DNA from: Macrococcoides bohemicum
GTDB lineage: Bacteria; Bacillota; Bacilli; Staphylococcales; Staphylococcaceae
Direction of reading: 5' to 3'
DNA length: 64,000 bases
NCBI RefSeq assembly: GCF_003259675.1
Contig: NZ_PZJG01000002.1
Span: 186,001-250,000 of the forward strand
Part shown: positions 1-9,260 of the stretch, in pieces
How positions within the stretch are numbered: the first letter of the stretch is position 1
Layout: every line of letters starts with the position of its first letter
Position numbers and translations under genes: made by a program
The notes under the pieces: generated by a model
Seen by the model: only the letters and a program-made list of their open reading frames with translations
What the model was told of the DNA's origin: nothing
The model's database searches: none

Positions 1-556
1 TGAGGTATTAAAACAACTTACTGAAAAAGTTGAAGCACTTAAAGTTGGAAATGGTCTTAACGAAGATACGAATGTCGGACCACTTATTCGAGAAGATGCT
101 ATCGATAAAATTAAGAAGCAGATTATTAATGCAACTGATAAAGGTGCAACGCTTGTTACAGGTGGCCATCGCTTAACAGGTGATGAATATGATAATGGTT
201 TCTTCTTCCAGCCAACAATTTTAGATAATGTTAATAGAACGATGGATATTTTCTATGAAGAAACATTCGGTCCAGTGATTCCGATCATTACCTTTGATAC
301 TTTAGACGAAGTCATCGAAATGGCTAATGACAGTGAATTTGGGTTAGCAAGTTATGCATATGCTAAAGATAGCAAAACAATACAAACGATAGCTACTTCA
401 CTTGAATATGGTATGGTTGGTATAAACGAAGTCGCTATTTCAAATCCAGAAACACCATTTGGCGGCGTAAAGCATTCAGGGTTCGGAAGAGAAAATTCTC
501 ACCTTGGTATTAAAGAATACGTTACAGCTAAATTTATTAATACAAAATTTCTTTAA
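1..556 (+). CDS. NAD(P)-dependent aldehyde dehydrogenase, C-terminal part (5' end outside window)
   Basis: The reading frame is open from base 2 and ends at TAA 554-556, giving about 184 C-terminal residues of an aldehyde dehydrogenase that oxidises an aldehyde to its acid with NAD(P)+. The family motifs of the second half are present in order: NVGPLI, then GFFFQPTIL, then EETFGPV (a cofactor-binding glutamate and the following Phe), then the terminal NPETPFGGVKHSGFGRE block. The catalytic Cys lies upstream of the window. The sequence resembles succinate-semialdehyde dehydrogenases (GabD type), but substrate cannot be fixed from the C-terminal half. A hairpin terminator follows 5 bases after the stop. 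Confidence 0.9.
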   Translation, partial: EVLKQLTEKVEALKVGNGLNEDTNVGPLIREDAIDKIKKQIINATDKGATLVTGGHRLTGDEYDNGFFFQPTILDNVNRTMDIFYEETFGPVIPIITFDTLDEVIEMANDSEFGLASYAYAKDSKTIQTIATSLEYGMVGINEVAISNPETPFGGVKHSGFGRENSHLGIKEYVTAKFINTKFL

Positions 557-558
557 TT

Positions 559-588
559 AAAATGATGGCATTTTGCCATCATTTTTTT
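559..588 (+). terminator. Rho-independent terminator after aldehyde dehydrogenase
   Basis: Stem AATGATGGCA / TGCCATCATT (561-570 and 573-582) closes a short loop and is followed by a T run. It separates the dehydrogenase from the MarR gene. Confidence 0.85.
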
Positions 589-618
589 ATTTACATATTT
601 AATTTATTTTCATATACT

Positions 619-645
619 TATATAGTTAGTTAGCCTAACTATATA
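619..645. promoter_or_regulatory. Perfect 11-bp inverted repeat, probable MarR operator
   Basis: TATATAGTTAG (619-629) and CTAACTATATA (635-645) are exact reverse complements separated by 5 bases. The repeat ends one base before the AAGGAG ribosome site of the MarR gene (646-651), so a bound dimer would block transcription or initiation. MarR proteins typically autoregulate through palindromes of this kind; assignment to this regulator is inference. Confidence 0.65.
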
Positions 646-659
646 AAGGAGTATATAAG

Positions 660-1085
660 ATGTCCAGAGAACTTCAACAGATACACTTATTCGATCATAT
701 TCTTGCCATAAGAAAAGCATATGTTGATTATATGAACAAATCATTAAATCAATACGGTCTCTCCTCCGCACAATGGCTTGTACTCAAGATAATCGTGCAC
801 AAGCAATCAACGACATTAGTAGAAATCGCCAGGATACGTAATATCGAAAAACCTACCGCAACAAAAATAATTCAGTCTCTTATTAATAATGAATTTATTA
901 AAAGTTCAGTCGGACAAGATAAAAGATTAAGGCTCCTCACCCCTACCGACAAAGGATATACCGTCTATGAAGAAGTCATGATAATGATTACATCTGTTCA
1001 GACCACTTATTTAAAGGATATCGATGTTGAAACTTTACAAACTATTAACGATGCACTCTCAACAATTAAAATTACTGAAGATTAG
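660..1085 (+). CDS. MarR-family transcriptional regulator
   Basis: A 141-residue protein of the usual MarR length. A winged helix-turn-helix is visible at about residues 35-105: LSSAQWLVLKII, then the recognition helix region KPTATKIIQSL, then the wing with the typical D-K-R-L-R-x-L-x-x-T-x-K-G pattern (residues about 86-98). It should act as a dimeric repressor relieved by a small ligand. AAGGAG sits 8 bases before the ATG and a perfect palindrome lies just upstream. The MFS exporter gene follows with no terminator between, a layout typical of MarR-efflux pairs, so the exporter is the likely target. Confidence 0.9.
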   Translation: MSRELQQIHLFDHILAIRKAYVDYMNKSLNQYGLSSAQWLVLKIIVHKQSTTLVEIARIRNIEKPTATKIIQSLINNEFIKSSVGQDKRLRLLTPTDKGYTVYEEVMIMITSVQTTYLKDIDVETLQTINDALSTIKITED

Positions 1086-1101
1086 AAAGGATTTGTTATA
1101 T

Positions 1102-2274
1102 TTGGAAGAAAAATTATGGACTAAACCATTTATCATGGTCTCTTTAATCAATTTTATATTAATGTTATCGATGTTTTTATTACTTGTAACAATCGGCGGT
1201 TATGCTGTAGATGAGTATCATGTTTCAACAAGTACAGCAGGTCTCGTATCTGGTATCTTTATTGTCGGAAGTTTATTCGGAAGGTTTTGGGCAGGTAAAA
1301 ATATCGATGTTTATGGCCAGAAGAAAGTACTTATTATCGGCGTTATCATCTTTACAATTACTACTGCACTTTACTTCACTTCTTTCAACCTTACTTTATT
1401 GCTACTTGTCAGATTCTTAAATGGAATTGGGAATGGTATCGCTTCTACAGCTACAGGGACAATTGCTGCATTTATTACACCGATGAAACGTCGTGGTGAA
1501 GGTATCAGTTATTTTAGTATGAGTACTGTTATGGCTACTGCTATCGGACCATTTTTAGGATTATCTTTATTACAAATCATTACGTTCAGACAATTATTCA
1601 TCTTTTGTTTAGTTCTTGCGATGATAGGCTTACTATTATTGCCACAGGTCACCGTAAATCAAGAAGTGAAACGATTACATTCAAATGCTCCAAGTGGATT
1701 CAGTATTAAAGATTACATCGATATAAATGCCATTCCGATTTCTATCGTCGTTCTCATTTGTTGTACAGCGTATTCGAGTGTACTCAGTTTTATTTCTTTC
1801 TTCGCCAAAGAGAATAACTTAATTACTGCAGGCAGTTTTTTCTTTTTAACTTATGCAGGCGTTGTATTGGTTTCAAGACCTATTACAGGTAAGTTAATGG
1901 ATAATAGAGGGACAAATATCGTAATGTATCCAGCATTAGTATCTTATTTCTTAGGATTATTAACACTAAGCTTCACACATTCATCCTGGATGTTAATTTT
2001 AAGTGCTGCATTCCTAGGCTTTGGTTATGGTAACTTCCAGTCCATCGCTCAAGCAATCGCAGTAAAAGTTACTGATCACGAAAAGATGGGTCTTGCTACA
2101 AGTACTTATTTTATCTTTTTAGACTTTGCACTTGGGTTTGGTCCATACATTCTTGGTATATTTATCCCTATAATCGGTTTACATGGCTTATACGGCTATA
2201 TGAGCATCTTTGTGATTATAGGCGGCATTGCATATTACATATTACATGGTAGAAAAGCACATTTATATTCTTAA
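1102..2274 (+). CDS. MFS-type drug/metabolite exporter
   Basis: A 390-residue, 12-segment major facilitator. I place the start at TTG 1102 because GAAAGGA (1085-1091) lies 10 bases before it and the first residues (MEEKLWTKPF) are typical of this family; a longer frame reaching into the MarR gene has no ribosome site. MFS motif A is seen in the segment 2-3 loop (G-R-x-W-A-G-x-x-I-D-x-Y-G-Q-K-K), and a motif C-like GPFLG lies in segment 5, which favours drug/H+ antiporters. It is probably co-transcribed with the preceding MarR gene. The substrate is not predictable. Confidence 0.85.
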   Translation: MEEKLWTKPFIMVSLINFILMLSMFLLLVTIGGYAVDEYHVSTSTAGLVSGIFIVGSLFGRFWAGKNIDVYGQKKVLIIGVIIFTITTALYFTSFNLTLLLLVRFLNGIGNGIASTATGTIAAFITPMKRRGEGISYFSMSTVMATAIGPFLGLSLLQIITFRQLFIFCLVLAMIGLLLLPQVTVNQEVKRLHSNAPSGFSIKDYIDINAIPISIVVLICCTAYSSVLSFISFFAKENNLITAGSFFFLTYAGVVLVSRPITGKLMDNRGTNIVMYPALVSYFLGLLTLSFTHSSWMLILSAAFLGFGYGNFQSIAQAIAVKVTDHEKMGLATSTYFIFLDFALGFGPYILGIFIPIIGLHGLYGYMSIFVIIGGIAYYILHGRKAHLYS

Positions 2275-2352
2275 TTTTTTCGTATGTCTTTACTATAGTT
2301 ATGAATTATAGGACAATAATTTATACTATAAAATTTTTGGATGTGAACTAAT

Positions 2353-3387
2353 ATGAAAATATTTTTAACGGGCGCAACCGGATTTGTCGGCGCTCAACTA
2401 ATCGATAATTTGCTTTACAATAAAGACTATGAACTTTATGTTCTGTACCGCGATGAACATCGTAAAAATAAACTTATTACAGAAGACAATAAAGACAGAT
2501 TACATTTTATTAAAGGTGATATTACTGCAGAAGATTTTGGTGTAGATAACGATACGATTTCGCTTCTTCCAGCTATGGATTATTTCTATCATCTAGCGGC
2601 ACTCGTAAAATTTGATGAAGATTTAAGAGAAGATTTATTTAAGATTAATTATGAAGGTACTCAGCATGCATTAGCATTTGCTGAAAAAATCAATACGAAA
2701 CATTTCCTATATGTATCCACAGCTTATACTGTGGGTATGCTTGAAGATGCAAAAGAAGTATTACATGATATCAACGCTGAAACAAATAATCCATATGAAG
2801 AAAGTAAAGTGAAAGCTGAACATTTAGTTGCTGCTTCAAAAATGAAGACGTCTATTTTAAGACCTGCAATTATCATCGGAGATTCAGTTACAGGTGAAGC
2901 GGACTCTAAGTTTACAATGTACGGCTTTATGAAAGCATTGAAAGTCTTTAAACGCAAGATGGATCGTAATCCAGAAAGCGATAAGCATACATATAGATTA
3001 TTTGCAGATAATAACTGTACATCTAACTTAGTTCCAGTGGATTACGTTGTACGTGTTTTGACACGCGCAATACCAAACGCCGAAGATAAGAAAATTTATC
3101 ATATCACAAACAACGAACCACCCGAAAACTTAGCAATACTAGAAATCATCAAAAAGTATTTAAACTTCAATCAGTTGACTGTTGCACCTACGAGTGAACA
3201 ACATACGATGAACGACCAGGAAGCTATCCTGAATGGTTATATCGAAGTATTCGAACCTTATTTTAAAAAATCAATTACTTTTGATGAAACAAATACAAAA
3301 GCAATGCTTGATAAAACAGGAGAACATACACTGACCCTTACGACAGCACAACTCGACCATATCATAGAAGTATTCTTTAAATCATAA
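2353..3387 (+). CDS. Extended short-chain dehydrogenase/epimerase-family protein (NAD-binding 4 type)
   Basis: A 344-residue extended SDR. The N-terminal Rossmann motif TGATGFVG (residues 7-14) binds NAD(P); HLAALV follows at about residue 81. The catalytic set is present: Ser/Thr in VSTAYT and Tyr-x-x-x-Lys in YEESK (about residue 150). The sequence resembles the male-sterility/thioester-reductase branch of extended SDRs, but no carrier or adenylation domain is attached, so the substrate is unknown. GGATGTGA precedes the ATG. It stands alone, followed by a bidirectional terminator shared with the convergent desaturase gene. Confidence 0.8.
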   Translation: MKIFLTGATGFVGAQLIDNLLYNKDYELYVLYRDEHRKNKLITEDNKDRLHFIKGDITAEDFGVDNDTISLLPAMDYFYHLAALVKFDEDLREDLFKINYEGTQHALAFAEKINTKHFLYVSTAYTVGMLEDAKEVLHDINAETNNPYEESKVKAEHLVAASKMKTSILRPAIIIGDSVTGEADSKFTMYGFMKALKVFKRKMDRNPESDKHTYRLFADNNCTSNLVPVDYVVRVLTRAIPNAEDKKIYHITNNEPPENLAILEIIKKYLNFNQLTVAPTSEQHTMNDQEAILNGYIEVFEPYFKKSITFDETNTKAMLDKTGEHTLTLTTAQLDHIIEVFFKS

Positions 3388-3420
3388 AAAGGATTCGGAC
3401 AAATGTCCAAATCCTTTTTT
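3386..3420. terminator. Bidirectional terminator between SDR and desaturase genes
   Basis: Stem AAAAGGATT-C-GGAC / GTCC-A-AATCCTTTT around the loop AAAT, with an A run on one side and a T run on the other, so it serves both convergent genes. Confidence 0.85.
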
Positions 3421-3445
3421 CATTTTTATTAACATGTTAGTTACA

Positions 3446-4459
3446 TTATATCACTTTTTTATTTGCATAGTTTTGATAATACTCTTTGAAAGTGATAAAC
3501 ACTTTCTTTTTCTCATCATATAACTTATATCGTATTGATTCTAAGCTTCTCTTTAAAGTAATCGTTGTTGCATGCTGTAAAGGCGGCGTTTCTTCATGTG
3601 CTTTCTCTAAGTAATAGTTTGGAATTCTCGGACTTAAGTGATGCACGTGATGGAAACCAATATTTCCTGTTAACCACTGTAACAATTTCGGTAGCTTATA
3701 ATATGAACTACCTTCAACAGCAGCTTTTACATAATCCCATTCTGAATTTTCTTCAAAATAAGACTCTTCAAAGGTATGCTGAATATAGAACATCCAAATC
3801 CCAAGCATTCCTCCGACAAACATTACTGGAATAAATACTGCAGCAAACATTCCCAAACCGAAGAAATAAATAATCGCTCCATATACTACAATGATTGCTA
3901 TATTATGCAACCATGTGTTGATCTTTTCTTTTTGCCTTGCATCTTTACGATTAAATCGATTTGAAATAAGCAATAAATAAATCGGACCAATTACAAACAT
4001 TACAAACGGATTTCGATATATGCGATAAGCAAGTTGTGTCTTCTTATCAGCAGCTTCGTATTCTTCAATTGTCATCATCCAAATATCACCGACACCTTTT
4101 TTATCTAAATTCCCACTCGTAGCGTGGTGAATATTATGTTCTCTGCGCCATTGCTGATATGGAAATAACGTTAAAAATCCTGTAAAATTTCCTAAACGAT
4201 CATTCCACTTTTTGTTCTTAAAAAACGAACCATGGCAACAATCATGAAAAATAATGAAACTACGTACTAAAAAGAACGCCCCAACTACACCAAGTGCAAT
4301 TGAAATCAATGGTGAAACCTGATACGCAAACATGCCTAAAATGATACATAGTAAATAAGGTACGAGCGTATTAAAAATTTGTATGATACTCAACTGAAAT
4401 TCAGATTTCTCATACGGCTTTACTGCTTTTCTTAACATTAACTTTTTATCCCTTTCCAT
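3446..4459 (-). CDS. Membrane fatty acid desaturase
   Basis: A 337-residue integral membrane di-iron desaturase. The three histidine boxes of the acyl-lipid desaturase family are intact: HDCCH (residues 72-76), HNIHH (108-112) and HHVHH in the last third. Hydrophobic segments flank the first box and lie between boxes two and three. It should introduce a cis double bond into membrane acyl chains, as Des does in Bacillus. GAGGTG lies 5 bases before the ATG. Its presence is unusual next to classical staphylococci, which rely on branched-chain fatty acids for fluidity. Regiospecificity cannot be read from sequence. Confidence 0.88.
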   Translation of the reverse strand: MERDKKLMLRKAVKPYEKSEFQLSIIQIFNTLVPYLLCIILGMFAYQVSPLISIALGVVGAFFLVRSFIIFHDCCHGSFFKNKKWNDRLGNFTGFLTLFPYQQWRREHNIHHATSGNLDKKGVGDIWMMTIEEYEAADKKTQLAYRIYRNPFVMFVIGPIYLLLISNRFNRKDARQKEKINTWLHNIAIIVVYGAIIYFFGLGMFAAVFIPVMFVGGMLGIWMFYIQHTFEESYFEENSEWDYVKAAVEGSSYYKLPKLLQWLTGNIGFHHVHHLSPRIPNYYLEKAHEETPPLQHATTITLKRSLESIRYKLYDEKKKVFITFKEYYQNYANKKVI

Positions 4460-4560
4460 AGGTCACCTCTAAATAAAATAATAATGAAGCCAGTATTCCC
4501 TAATCAGTTACAAAAAGTCTTTATTCAACTATTATAAACGTTTAATCCAAATAATAAAAC

Positions 4561-4608
4561 ACAAAAAATAGCACCTAGTCTTAAAAACAGACCAAATGCT
4601 ATTTTACT
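4561..4608 (-). terminator. Terminator of the moeA-mobB-moaE-moaD-mobA-moaA operon
   Basis: Read on the minus strand, AAAATAGCA and TGCTATTTT (4597-4605 and 4565-4573 on the plus strand) form the base of a stem with an inner GTCT/AGAC pairing, followed by a T run. It lies about 75 bases after the moaA stop. The rest of 4460-4683 holds no gene that I can see. Confidence 0.7.
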
Positions 4609-4683
4609 ATTATTTATCATTATATGAACACGATACAATCAGTTTACATATTATTTTATTATTATATTTATATAACAATAAAA

Positions 4684-5694
4684 TTATCCGCCGATATAAT
4701 TCATATTGATTTTTTTCCTTTTTCTATTTTTCACAGTTTCTTCAGTGCGTTCATCTGAATAACGATCACTACGATTGTTCCAAAGTTTGGTAAGCTTTGC
4801 TTCAAGTGCTTCATCGCTTACACCGCTTCTCATAAATGATTTGATATCATAACCATCTGTCGCAAAAAGACAACCGAATATCTTACCGTCAGAACTTAAA
4901 CGTGCACGCGTACAACTTGAGCAAAACGACTCAGAAACACTCGTGATAAATCCAAGTTTTGCACCATTATCATGCGTATAATACTTTGCCACTTCACCGA
5001 AATACTTCGGGGCTTCGGGTTGAATGTCAAATGCTTTGGAAATGGCTTCAATCATTTCTTTTTTAGAGATAACTTTATCAAAATTCCAGCCATTATCATT
5101 ACCCACATCCATAAATTCAATGAAACGTAACGTAATTTTCTTATCTTTAAAATATTGCACCATCGGTATCATCTGATCATCATTTAAACCTTTTTGGATA
5201 ACCATATTCATCTTCACTTTCAGACCGATAGATACTGCATAATCAATTTGTTCTAAAATTTGGTTAGCCTTAATACCACGCCCATTGATTGCTTCAAATG
5301 ATTCATCCAACGCGTCAAGCGATACATTAATACGACGTAATCCAGCATCATATAATGCCTGCCCATGTTTCTTTAATAGTAGGCCATTTGTAGTCAAACC
5401 AATATCTTCAATGCCTTCAATATTATTAAGTTCAGCAATAAGCGTCGGCAAATCACGTCGTAGTAAAGGTTCACCACCTGTGATTCGAATCTTTTTTACA
5501 CCTAACTTAGCATAAATTTTTGCCAACCTCACAAGTTCTCCAAATGAAAGCAACTCATCTTTCGGTAAGAAGACATAATCATCTCCGAATATTTCTTTCG
5601 GCATACAATATGTGCATCTAAAATTACAACGGTCCGTTACTGAAATTCTAAGGTCGCGGATCGGACGTCCTAATTTATCTGTTATTTGCCCCAT
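4684..5694 (-). CDS. moaA: GTP 3',8-cyclase (molybdenum cofactor biosynthesis)
   Basis: MoaA is a radical-SAM enzyme that converts GTP to 3',8-cyclo-7,8-dihydro-GTP, the first step to molybdopterin, with MoaC. The N-terminal radical SAM cluster motif C-N-F-R-C-T-Y-C is at residues 23-30, and the second cluster motif C-S-S-C plus a later Cys (GCLF) is near the C-terminus. The protein ends in the family's conserved Gly-Gly. Start ATG 5694 is chosen because AAGGAG lies 8 bases upstream; the earlier in-frame GTG at 5703 touches that site. It overlaps the end of mobA by 20 bases and is the last gene of a six-gene operon. Confidence 0.97.
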   Translation of the reverse strand: MGQITDKLGRPIRDLRISVTDRCNFRCTYCMPKEIFGDDYVFLPKDELLSFGELVRLAKIYAKLGVKKIRITGGEPLLRRDLPTLIAELNNIEGIEDIGLTTNGLLLKKHGQALYDAGLRRINVSLDALDESFEAINGRGIKANQILEQIDYAVSIGLKVKMNMVIQKGLNDDQMIPMVQYFKDKKITLRFIEFMDVGNDNGWNFDKVISKKEMIEAISKAFDIQPEAPKYFGEVAKYYTHDNGAKLGFITSVSESFCSSCTRARLSSDGKIFGCLFATDGYDIKSFMRSGVSDEALEAKLTKLWNNRSDRYSDERTEETVKNRKRKKINMNYIGG

Positions 5695-6307
5695 AATATC
5701 CACTCCTTAATTTTAGGACACGTTTTAAATCTTCTTTTGTATTGATATTTTCATACCAAAATGGTGTACTGTTAATACGATTGATATGAATTAATTTCGC
5801 ATTTTGCTGCGTCAATTCTTTTAATGCAAGTCGTCCTGCATCAAGCGATTCTTTTACGCTTGGTAATAACGCATAGCGATATACAGCAATCGTTCTGTGT
5901 ATTTGCTCATTATCTTGATATAAGATGACATTTGATCTATGGTGTATTCCTGCCATCTCAATCAGGTAACGAATCGCGACTGAAGTAACAAAAGGTGTGT
6001 CAACAGAAATTACACAATAGTCTTCATTTGGAATTGCATGCATTACAGCATAAATGCCTGATAATGGTCCACATTCTTTATAAGATACTTCATCAACAAT
6101 TACTTCAATTTCAAGCTTACGCATCTTTATATCATCTATAAAATATTGCGATAACATCTTATTTGAACTTAGTACAATTCGCTCTATACCACTTTCAATC
6201 ATTGCTTGATAAACATGTACATAAAATGGTTTCTCATCGAGTGGATATAGCGATTTATGACTTCCAAAACGAGAAGATTTACCCCCCGCAAGTATTACAC
6301 CTATCAT
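5675..6307 (-). CDS. mobA: Molybdenum cofactor guanylyltransferase
   Basis: A 210-residue nucleotidyltransferase that transfers GMP from GTP to molybdopterin, giving the bis-MGD cofactor used by NarG. The N-terminal signature [13 protein letters not shown] followed by K (residues 3-18) is the NTP-binding loop, and ISVDTPF is the metal-binding segment. The ATG follows the moaD stop directly, with GGTGG as the ribosome site inside the moaD Gly-Gly codons, so the two are likely translationally coupled. The sequence overlaps moaA downstream. Confidence 0.95.
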   Translation of the reverse strand: MIGVILAGGKSSRFGSHKSLYPLDEKPFYVHVYQAMIESGIERIVLSSNKMLSQYFIDDIKMRKLEIEVIVDEVSYKECGPLSGIYAVMHAIPNEDYCVISVDTPFVTSVAIRYLIEMAGIHHRSNVILYQDNEQIHRTIAVYRYALLPSVKESLDAGRLALKELTQQNAKLIHINRINSTPFWYENINTKEDLKRVLKLRSGYYGANNR

Positions 6308-6541
6308 CTAACCACCACTTACCGGGGGAATGAGTGCAACAATATCGTTATTTTGAATCATTTCGTCATCCTTGACAAATTCCTCATTCACAGCTATTTG
6401 ATAGCTTTCACCTTGAATGTTTGGGTATGTCTTTCCTAAGTGTGCTTTCAAGTCATTTACTGAAATAGGCTCAGTGAATGTAAACTCATCCTGAGAGCGA
6501 TTCACTTTAGCTTTAATATGTGCAAAATATAATATTTTCAT
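6308..6541 (-). CDS. moaD: Molybdopterin synthase sulfur-carrier subunit
   Basis: A 77-residue ubiquitin-fold protein ending in Val-Ser-Gly-Gly. The C-terminal Gly is adenylated by MoeB, thiocarboxylated, and then donates sulfur to precursor Z within the MoaD2-MoaE2 synthase. The order moaE-moaD-mobA with abutting ends supports co-translation. AAGGGTG precedes the ATG by 6 bases and lies at the very end of moaE. Confidence 0.95.
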   Translation of the reverse strand: MKILYFAHIKAKVNRSQDEFTFTEPISVNDLKAHLGKTYPNIQGESYQIAVNEEFVKDDEMIQNNDIVALIPPVSGG

Positions 6542-6546
6542 TTATA

Positions 6547-6987
6547 TCACCCTTTGTAATTTGGATGGTATCCGCGTTGGCCACCAATCCATTCTTCTCC
6601 GTCTTCCCAAATTTCTTTTTTCCAGATCGGGACGACTTCTTTTATACGTTCGATTGCGTATTCATTCGCAGCATAACTATCTTTACGATGCGGACTAGAC
6701 ACACAGATTACAACGGCAATTTCTGATACTTGTAAATTTCCGATGCGATGCGCAATACTTACAATTGTTCCTGGCCATTTCTCATTAATTTCTTTACCGA
6801 TTTGTGCGAGCTTTTTCTCAGCCATCGGAATATATGCTTCATACTCTAAATACTCTGTTTTAATCCCTTGTGTCCATTCACGGACAATACCTGTAAATAC
6901 ACAAACTGCACCTTGATGCGGTGTTACAGTCATCTTCCTATAATGCTCAACATCGATTGGCATCGTTACAACTTCAAATTGTTTCAC
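6547..6987 (-). CDS. moaE: Molybdopterin synthase catalytic subunit
   Basis: A 146-residue large subunit of molybdopterin synthase, which with MoaD inserts the dithiolene sulfurs into cyclic pyranopterin monophosphate. Conserved blocks include CVFTGIVRE, EYEAYIPMAEKKL, HRIGxLxV and SPHRKDSY-AANEYAIERIKE, followed by PIWKKE with the active-site Lys. I choose GTG 6987, which matches the family start MKQFE; GGTGG lies 9 bases upstream, whereas the ATG at 6996 touches it. It overlaps the mobB end by 14 bases. Confidence 0.95.
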   Translation of the reverse strand: MKQFEVVTMPIDVEHYRKMTVTPHQGAVCVFTGIVREWTQGIKTEYLEYEAYIPMAEKKLAQIGKEINEKWPGTIVSIAHRIGNLQVSEIAVVICVSSPHRKDSYAANEYAIERIKEVVPIWKKEIWEDGEEWIGGQRGYHPNYKG

Positions 6988-7477
6988 GTGTATCATCCAC
7001 CCATTTGTTTATAAATGTCTTAATCATTGTAGTGCATTCCCGTTGATCTTTTGAAGTATCAACCATTAAATTTATATTGTTTAATCTTTTTAAATCATAC
7101 TCATCTTCAGTCGATTTAAATAATACTATTTTATCATAATTTGCCTGCTTATAACCTTCTATAAGAATTACATCCGGATGAGAGGTTACCTCGTGCTGAA
7201 TAATATCGTCTAAATTATTCAGTGCATCTTTATCTTCTTGTTTGATCAGCTTGTGTATATACTGATAACCTTGTACAATGCTCTCATCAGCACCACTTTC
7301 CATATAAGTAATGTGATCACGTGATTTAGGTATATCAATTTCGTCACCATTTTTGTCCCCGTGATGTTTAATAACAGCAACTGATAATCCTTTAGCCTTT
7401 AATAAACGAATCATTGTATTCATAATTGTTGTCTTGCCACTTTTTTTATATCCTACTACTTGTAATATTTTTACCAT
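6974..7477 (-). CDS. mobB: Molybdopterin-guanine dinucleotide biosynthesis GTP-binding protein
   Basis: A 167-residue P-loop GTPase that assists MobA. The Walker A motif G-Y-K-K-S-G-K-T-T is at residues 8-16, with the characteristic IKHHGD following the next strand. DVILIEGYK is the family's conserved late block. It overlaps moeA upstream by 7 bases and moaE downstream. Confidence 0.93.
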   Translation of the reverse strand: MVKILQVVGYKKSGKTTIMNTMIRLLKAKGLSVAVIKHHGDKNGDEIDIPKSRDHITYMESGADESIVQGYQYIHKLIKQEDKDALNNLDDIIQHEVTSHPDVILIEGYKQANYDKIVLFKSTEDEYDLKRLNNINLMVDTSKDQRECTTMIKTFINKWVDDTRETI

Positions 7478-8718
7478 GGGACACCGTCTGAAGGCGACAA
7501 TCTATTTACCAATACATCAACTGTATCCCCTGTCACAAATCCTCTCGTACCACCTGGCAGCACAATCATACTATTGCTCGTAGCAATCGCTATTACAGCA
7601 TTACTTTTATTAAATCCGCTAGGTTTTACAGTCATCGTTCTATAGTCTAGATCCGCACGAATAAAACGCGTGAAAGGGTTAGCTTTCGTAAAATCTTCGG
7701 ATAATACAGCTTTTACAAATGTTGGATAGACATCTCTTTCACCCATCATCGTTCGTAACACTGGACGTGTATATAATTCAAATCCTGTATAGCACGCGCT
7801 TGGATTGCCCGATAATCCAAATAAAAATTTATTTTCTTTTACAGAAACTGTCGTTACACTACCTGGGCGCATCGCAATTTTATTGAATAATACTTCAGCT
7901 GCTAAGTCCTTATAAATTTGCGGCATATAATCAAAGTCGCCGACACTTACGCCACCAGTAGTAATAACGATATCATGCTTTTGATATGCATCATGCACCG
8001 CTTTAAAAAGCGTTTCGTAATCATCCGCTTTGACATGATAATTCAGGACGTCGATATTCATATCTTTACATAGTCCCATAATCATCGGGCCGTTTGAGTT
8101 TCTTATTTTTCCAGGTGATAACGCTTCATCGATATCAACAAGCTCACTTCCTGTTGCGATGATTGCAACTGATGGCTTTTTATATACTTTCACTGTTGCA
8201 TAAGAAAAGGTTGCAAGTACCGCAATCACTCCAGCATTGATGAACGTACCTCGCTCGAGGATTGTATCACCTTTTTTGCATTCTTCACCCTGGAATGAAA
8301 TGTTCTCACCACTTGTAAATGGCTTTCTTAGTGTAAACCCATCATCTGTAACTACAGTTTGTTCAAGCATTACAACTGCATCAGCACCTGCAGGAATTTC
8401 AGCACCTGTCATAATGCGCACTGCTTCATTTTCTTTAAGTGCCTTCTCACTTACACTACCAGCCCCAATATGGTCAACTACTTTAAAAGCGATGCGGTTG
8501 TCTCCGCTCGCTCCAGCACTTGCTTCACTACGAATAGCGAAACCGTCATATGGAGACTTATTAAACATCGGGATATCATAAGTAGCGATGATATCCTCTG
8601 CTAAAACATAATTTAAACTTTCAAGATAATTAATTTCTATAACTTCTTTTTGCTTGGCATATTTGATACATTTCTCAATCGCTTCACTAACAGGTATTGG
8701 TGTCCTTTTCTCTAACAT
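7471..8718 (-). CDS. moeA: Molybdopterin molybdenumtransferase
   Basis: MoeA inserts molybdate into MPT-AMP made by MoaB. The 415-residue protein has the family order: N-terminal PVSEAI and MFNKSPYDGFAIR, then RIMTGAEIPAGADAVV, the central MogA-like domain with IIATGSELV and TTGGVSVGDFDY, then LSGNPSACYTGFEL, and a small C-terminal beta domain. First gene of the minus-strand moa/mob operon; GGGAGG precedes the ATG. Only 65 AT-rich bases separate it from the divergent moaC, so promoters for both directions must sit there. Confidence 0.96.
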   Translation of the reverse strand: MLEKRTPIPVSEAIEKCIKYAKQKEVIEINYLESLNYVLAEDIIATYDIPMFNKSPYDGFAIRSEASAGASGDNRIAFKVVDHIGAGSVSEKALKENEAVRIMTGAEIPAGADAVVMLEQTVVTDDGFTLRKPFTSGENISFQGEECKKGDTILERGTFINAGVIAVLATFSYATVKVYKKPSVAIIATGSELVDIDEALSPGKIRNSNGPMIMGLCKDMNIDVLNYHVKADDYETLFKAVHDAYQKHDIVITTGGVSVGDFDYMPQIYKDLAAEVLFNKIAMRPGSVTTVSVKENKFLFGLSGNPSACYTGFELYTRPVLRTMMGERDVYPTFVKAVLSEDFTKANPFTRFIRADLDYRTMTVKPSGFNKSNAVIAIATSNSMIVLPGGTRGFVTGDTVDVLVNRLSPSDGVPW

Positions 8719-8783
8719 ATATATCCTCCCGCTCTAAAATTGTAGTATTATAAATATAATTATATAAGAAAGGAAGTAATTCG

Positions 8784-9260
8784 ATGAGCGAATTGACTCA
8801 CTTTAATGAACAAGGTAGAGCTAAGATGGTAGATGTTTCAGACAAACAAATTTCTACGCGCACTGCTGTCGCTAAAAGTTCAATCAAAGTAAATGAAATC
8901 ATTTACGAACAGATCATCAACCATACTAATAAAAAAGGCGATGTGCTTGGTGTTGCACAAGTTGCAGGCATTATGGCCGCCAAAAACACCGCACAAATTA
9001 TTCCAATGTGTCATCCGCTTAATTTGAGCGGCATCGATATTGCATTTGAATGGGATACAACAGATGGTTACGAAATACTGATTACTTGCACCGTTAAAAC
9101 AACCGGTCAGACTGGTGTAGAAATGGAAGCATTAACTGGAGCAAGCGCCACAGCGTTGACAATCTATGATATGACTAAAGCTGTTGATAAAAGCATGATT
9201 ATCGGTCCAACATATTTAGAGTCAAAATCCGGTGGAAAAAATGGCGATTTTAACCGTTAA
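8784..9260 (+). CDS. moaC: Cyclic pyranopterin monophosphate synthase
   Basis: A 158-residue protein that rearranges the MoaA product to cPMP. Family blocks are intact: [18 protein letters not shown] at residues 15-32, [13 protein letters not shown] with its Cys-His, [14 protein letters not shown], and the C-terminal KSGGKNGDF with the active-site Lys. AGAAAGGAAG precedes the ATG. It is the only plus-strand gene in the moa region, divergent from moeA; its stop codon (9258-9260) directly abuts the stop of the convergent moaB, with no hairpin between. Confidence 0.97.
   Translation: MSELTHFNEQGRAKMVDVSDKQISTRTAVAKSSIKVNEIIYEQIINHTNKKGDVLGVAQVAGIMAAKNTAQIIPMCHPLNLSGIDIAFEWDTTDGYEILITCTVKTTGQTGVEMEALTGASATALTIYDMTKAVDKSMIIGPTYLESKSGGKNGDFNR

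Noticed and set aside
8237-8604. Two plus-strand frames opposite moeA
   Set aside because: Antisense shadows of moeA with Ser/Pro-rich text and no ribosome site.
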